Below, in pieces: positions 40,395-41,851 of a DNA stretch of 41,851 nucleotides. A program made the position numbers and the translations under genes. How positions within the stretch are numbered: the stretch's first letter is position 1; each line of letters opens with the position of its first letter. Origin of the DNA: JBQTII01 sp052388275 (lineage in GTDB: Bacteria; Actinomycetota; Actinomycetes; Sporichthyales; Sporichthyaceae). The stretch covers positions 1 to 41,851 of the forward strand of contig JBQTII010000034.1 of the NCBI GenBank assembly GCA_052388275.1, written 5' to 3'. The notes under the pieces were generated by a model. The model saw nothing but the letters and a program-made list of their open reading frames with translations. It had not been told where the DNA came from and did not search any database.

Positions 40395-40838
40395 GAACCA
40401 GGGACGAGTTGGCGGCAGCTCCCGCAGTGTCGACGGCTCGGTCTCATCTCCGCGGCGGACTTCGGTCCGACTTGGGGGTGAACCCGCCCGAGGTGTGATG
40501 GGCGGTCTTCGTCGGCCGGCGTTCCCGCCGGTCACGCCCCCGGTGCCGAAAGTGGCGAGCCCGTTCACGGGAACGCGGCGGACGGCACCTGCCCCGACCA
40601 ACGACCTGGCAGGGGAGTTCGCTCCCCGGGCCGAAGCGGCACCAGCCGTGGGCACGGTCGAACTGACAGGACGCCAGCACGGGAGCGGCGGGCGAAAGCT
40701 CGCCGGACCACCCGGCTGACGTCCAGCGGTCGCAAGACCGCGTCGGTGTCCCTGCGTTCGGGGCAGGGCCCGGAAGTGCTCACCGAACACCACACCTGAC
40801 CCTGACATGACCCATCTGAAAGCGAAGGAGGGGCTGCA

Positions 40839-41726
40839 ATGCGAGCCTCGAAAAAGGTCAAGGGAGCCGTGCTCCTGACGGCGGGCGCCGCACTCGTTCT
40901 AGGCGCGCCGACCGTGTACGCGGACGACATCGAGTCCAGCAATAACTCAGGCCTGCTCGGCGGTGTCCAGGCGCTCAATGGCGCCGAGGTCAACCTGCCG
41001 ATCACCGTCGGCGGGGCCGGCGTGATCGGCGTCGGCAAGGGTGACGCCACCGTGAAGGCCGGCAACAACAAGGGCGGCGGCGGCGGCGACACCAAGGCCA
41101 CCTCCAAGGACAATTCGGGCGTCCTCTCCGGAGCCCAGGTCGGCAACGGCGCGGACGTCAACGCCCCGGTCACCGTCTGCGGTGTCGGAGCGGTGCTCGC
41201 TCGCGGCTCCGGTGACTGCAACGTCAAGGCCGGTAACGGCGACGACGGTGACACCGAGGCCACCTCCGAGGACAACAGCGGCATCGGCGGCGGCCTGCAG
41301 GCCCTCAATGGTGCGGACGTCAACGCCCCGATCACCGTGTGCGGCCTGGCCGTTCTTGGTCGCGCCGGCTGTGAGGCCGACGTCAAGTCCGGCAACGGCG
41401 GCGGCGGTGGCGACGATGACGTCGATGTCACCAGCGACGACAACGACGGCGTGCTCGGTGGGCTGCAGTTGCTCAACGGCGCCGACGTCAACGCCCCGGT
41501 CACCGTGTGTGGCCTGGCCGTGCTCGGTGGGGCACTCGGCGACTGCGATGTCGAGGCCGACAACGACGACGACGAGGTTCTCGGGGTCAAGAAGAACAAG
41601 AACGGCAACGTCCGTGGGGCAGTCCTGCCCAAGACCGGCGCTGCCGGCCTTGCGGTGCTGCCGTTCGGTCTCGCGCTTCTCGCCGGTGGTGTGGCGCTTC
41701 GTCGCCGCGTTTCCGCCGAGGCCTGA
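40839..41726 (+). CDS. Chaplin-like four-repeat surface protein with LPKTG sortase signal
   Basis: A 295-residue cell-surface protein. Residues 1-28 are a signal peptide. Four repeats resembling chaplin domains follow (about 35-74, 92-131, 145-183, 201-240), each with NG-AxVN-P-TV-G. Repeats 2-4 have a pair of cysteines (C114/C127, C168/C178, C224/C236); repeat 1 has none. Between them lie glycine/aspartate-rich spacers. A sortase motif LPKTG (263-267), hydrophobic stretch and RRR tail anchor it to the wall. Known long chaplins have two domains and LAXTG, so four domains with LPKTG is unusual. The ribosome binding site AAGGAGG is strong. It may form an amyloid-like coat on aerial hyphae or spores. 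Confidence 0.85.
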   Translation: MRASKKVKGAVLLTAGAALVLGAPTVYADDIESSNNSGLLGGVQALNGAEVNLPITVGGAGVIGVGKGDATVKAGNNKGGGGGDTKATSKDNSGVLSGAQVGNGADVNAPVTVCGVGAVLARGSGDCNVKAGNGDDGDTEATSEDNSGIGGGLQALNGADVNAPITVCGLAVLGRAGCEADVKSGNGGGGGDDDVDVTSDDNDGVLGGLQLLNGADVNAPVTVCGLAVLGGALGDCDVEADNDDDEVLGVKKNKNGNVRGAVLPKTGAAGLAVLPFGLALLAGGVALRRRVSAEA

Positions 41727-41762
41727 AGGCCCGTTCGCTCCAAGGGTCAGGGTTAGGTCGTA

Positions 41763-41812
41763 GGGAGCAGCTTCCCGGACGGGCACCGCCCGCGCTCGCC
41801 CGGGAAGCTCCC
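41763..41812 (+). terminator. Terminator hairpin after the chaplin-like gene
   Basis: GGGAG and CTTCCCGG (41763-41778, with a three-base bulge) pair with CCGGGAAG and CTCCC (ending at 41812). It starts 36 bases after the stop codon. A second small stem CGGGC/GCCCG sits in the loop. There is no T run. Confidence 0.6.
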
Positions 41813-41851
41813 GCGATCGACCTCGTGAGTCCCGACAGCGGCCCGATCCCG

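Larger units (their letters stand above)
39636..40838. other. 1.2 kb gene-free region with many inverted repeats
   Basis: No convincing protein is encoded on either strand; the open frames are Arg/Pro/Ser-rich or start in unlikely places. The composition is clearly lower in GC than the genes around it. It contains several exact inverted repeats, listed separately. Candidates are a long leader of the downstream chaplin-like gene, small RNAs, or regulator binding sites. Confidence 0.6.

Noticed and set aside
39952..40719. Open frame of 255 codons before the chaplin-like gene
   Set aside because: The product is Arg/Ser/Pro-rich with no domain-like pattern, no ribosome binding site, and it lies over inverted repeats; codon bias does not match the neighbouring genes.
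40240..40838. Possible c-di-AMP (ydaO) riboswitch before the surface protein gene
   Set aside because: Isolated GGGGA- and GATTC-like pieces are present, but the conserved order of the ydaO core is not visible.

Overview
This 41.9 kb window comes from a very GC-rich actinobacterium. Codon use is strongly GC3-biased. F420-dependent and ANTAR-type proteins, tRNA adenosine deaminase-associated proteins, a DUF3618 operon, GGGTAT-type stress promoters and a chaplin-like, sortase-anchored cell-surface protein all fit this group. The chaplin-like protein suggests a filamentous, possibly aerial-hypha-forming lineage; the genus cannot be fixed from the sequence.

Layout. 1-4.3 kb: 3' part of a SWIM/SNF2 helicase, convergent with a Tat-exported intradiol-dioxygenase-like protein, then tRNA-Ser(UGA). 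4.4-6.2 kb: a hypothetical gene, a lipoprotein and a PH-domain membrane protein, with a tight cluster of DnaA-box sequences between the first two. 6.2-9.4 kb: an AurF-like diiron oxygenase divergent from a TetR regulator across a palindromic operator, a small ORF, and a TetR-MarR pair. 9.6-11.7 kb: a FhuF-like 2Fe-2S protein, then cobalt transporter genes cbtB-cbtA behind a cobalamin riboswitch. 11.8-17.1 kb: methyltransferase, HSL-type hydrolase, a small acidic protein, a decayed hemerythrin gene, a SnoaL-like protein, and a zinc alcohol dehydrogenase translationally coupled to an SDR.

17.1-20.8 kb holds the most interesting unit: three overlapping minus-strand genes for an N-formylglutamate amidohydrolase-like protein, a DUF1704/QEGLA zinc peptidase-like protein with an HExxxH motif, and a glutathione-synthetase-like ATP-grasp ligase. 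Together they look like a peptide-making and peptide-trimming cassette of unknown product. 21.0-22.7 kb is a three-gene envelope/stress operon behind a sigma-B-like promoter. 22.8-26.4 kb is a decayed, accessory-looking stretch: remnants of an FAD monooxygenase, a sigma factor and a hypothetical gene, an orphan sigma-2-domain protein, two GAF-ANTAR regulators and the 3' tail of a group II intron.

26.4-35.3 kb: FAD-linked oxidase overlapping a papain-like-motif hypothetical gene, a 42-bp perfect palindrome, a RecQ-phosphoribosyltransferase fusion, DUF2277, a DnaJ C-terminal-like mini-protein, an F420-dependent reductase-like protein, an AI-2E family transporter and a chromate transporter. 35.4-36.8 kb: an IS3 transposase remnant beside a nucleotidyltransferase/XRE toxin-antitoxin-like pair with its own operator. 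36.9-38.6 kb: tRNA-Ser(CGA), tadA and two paralogous tadA-associated proteins. 38.8-39.6 kb: a small secreted protein coupled to a PH-domain membrane protein. 39.6-40.8 kb is a 1.2 kb gene-free, hairpin-rich region, followed by the four-repeat chaplin-like LPKTG surface protein.
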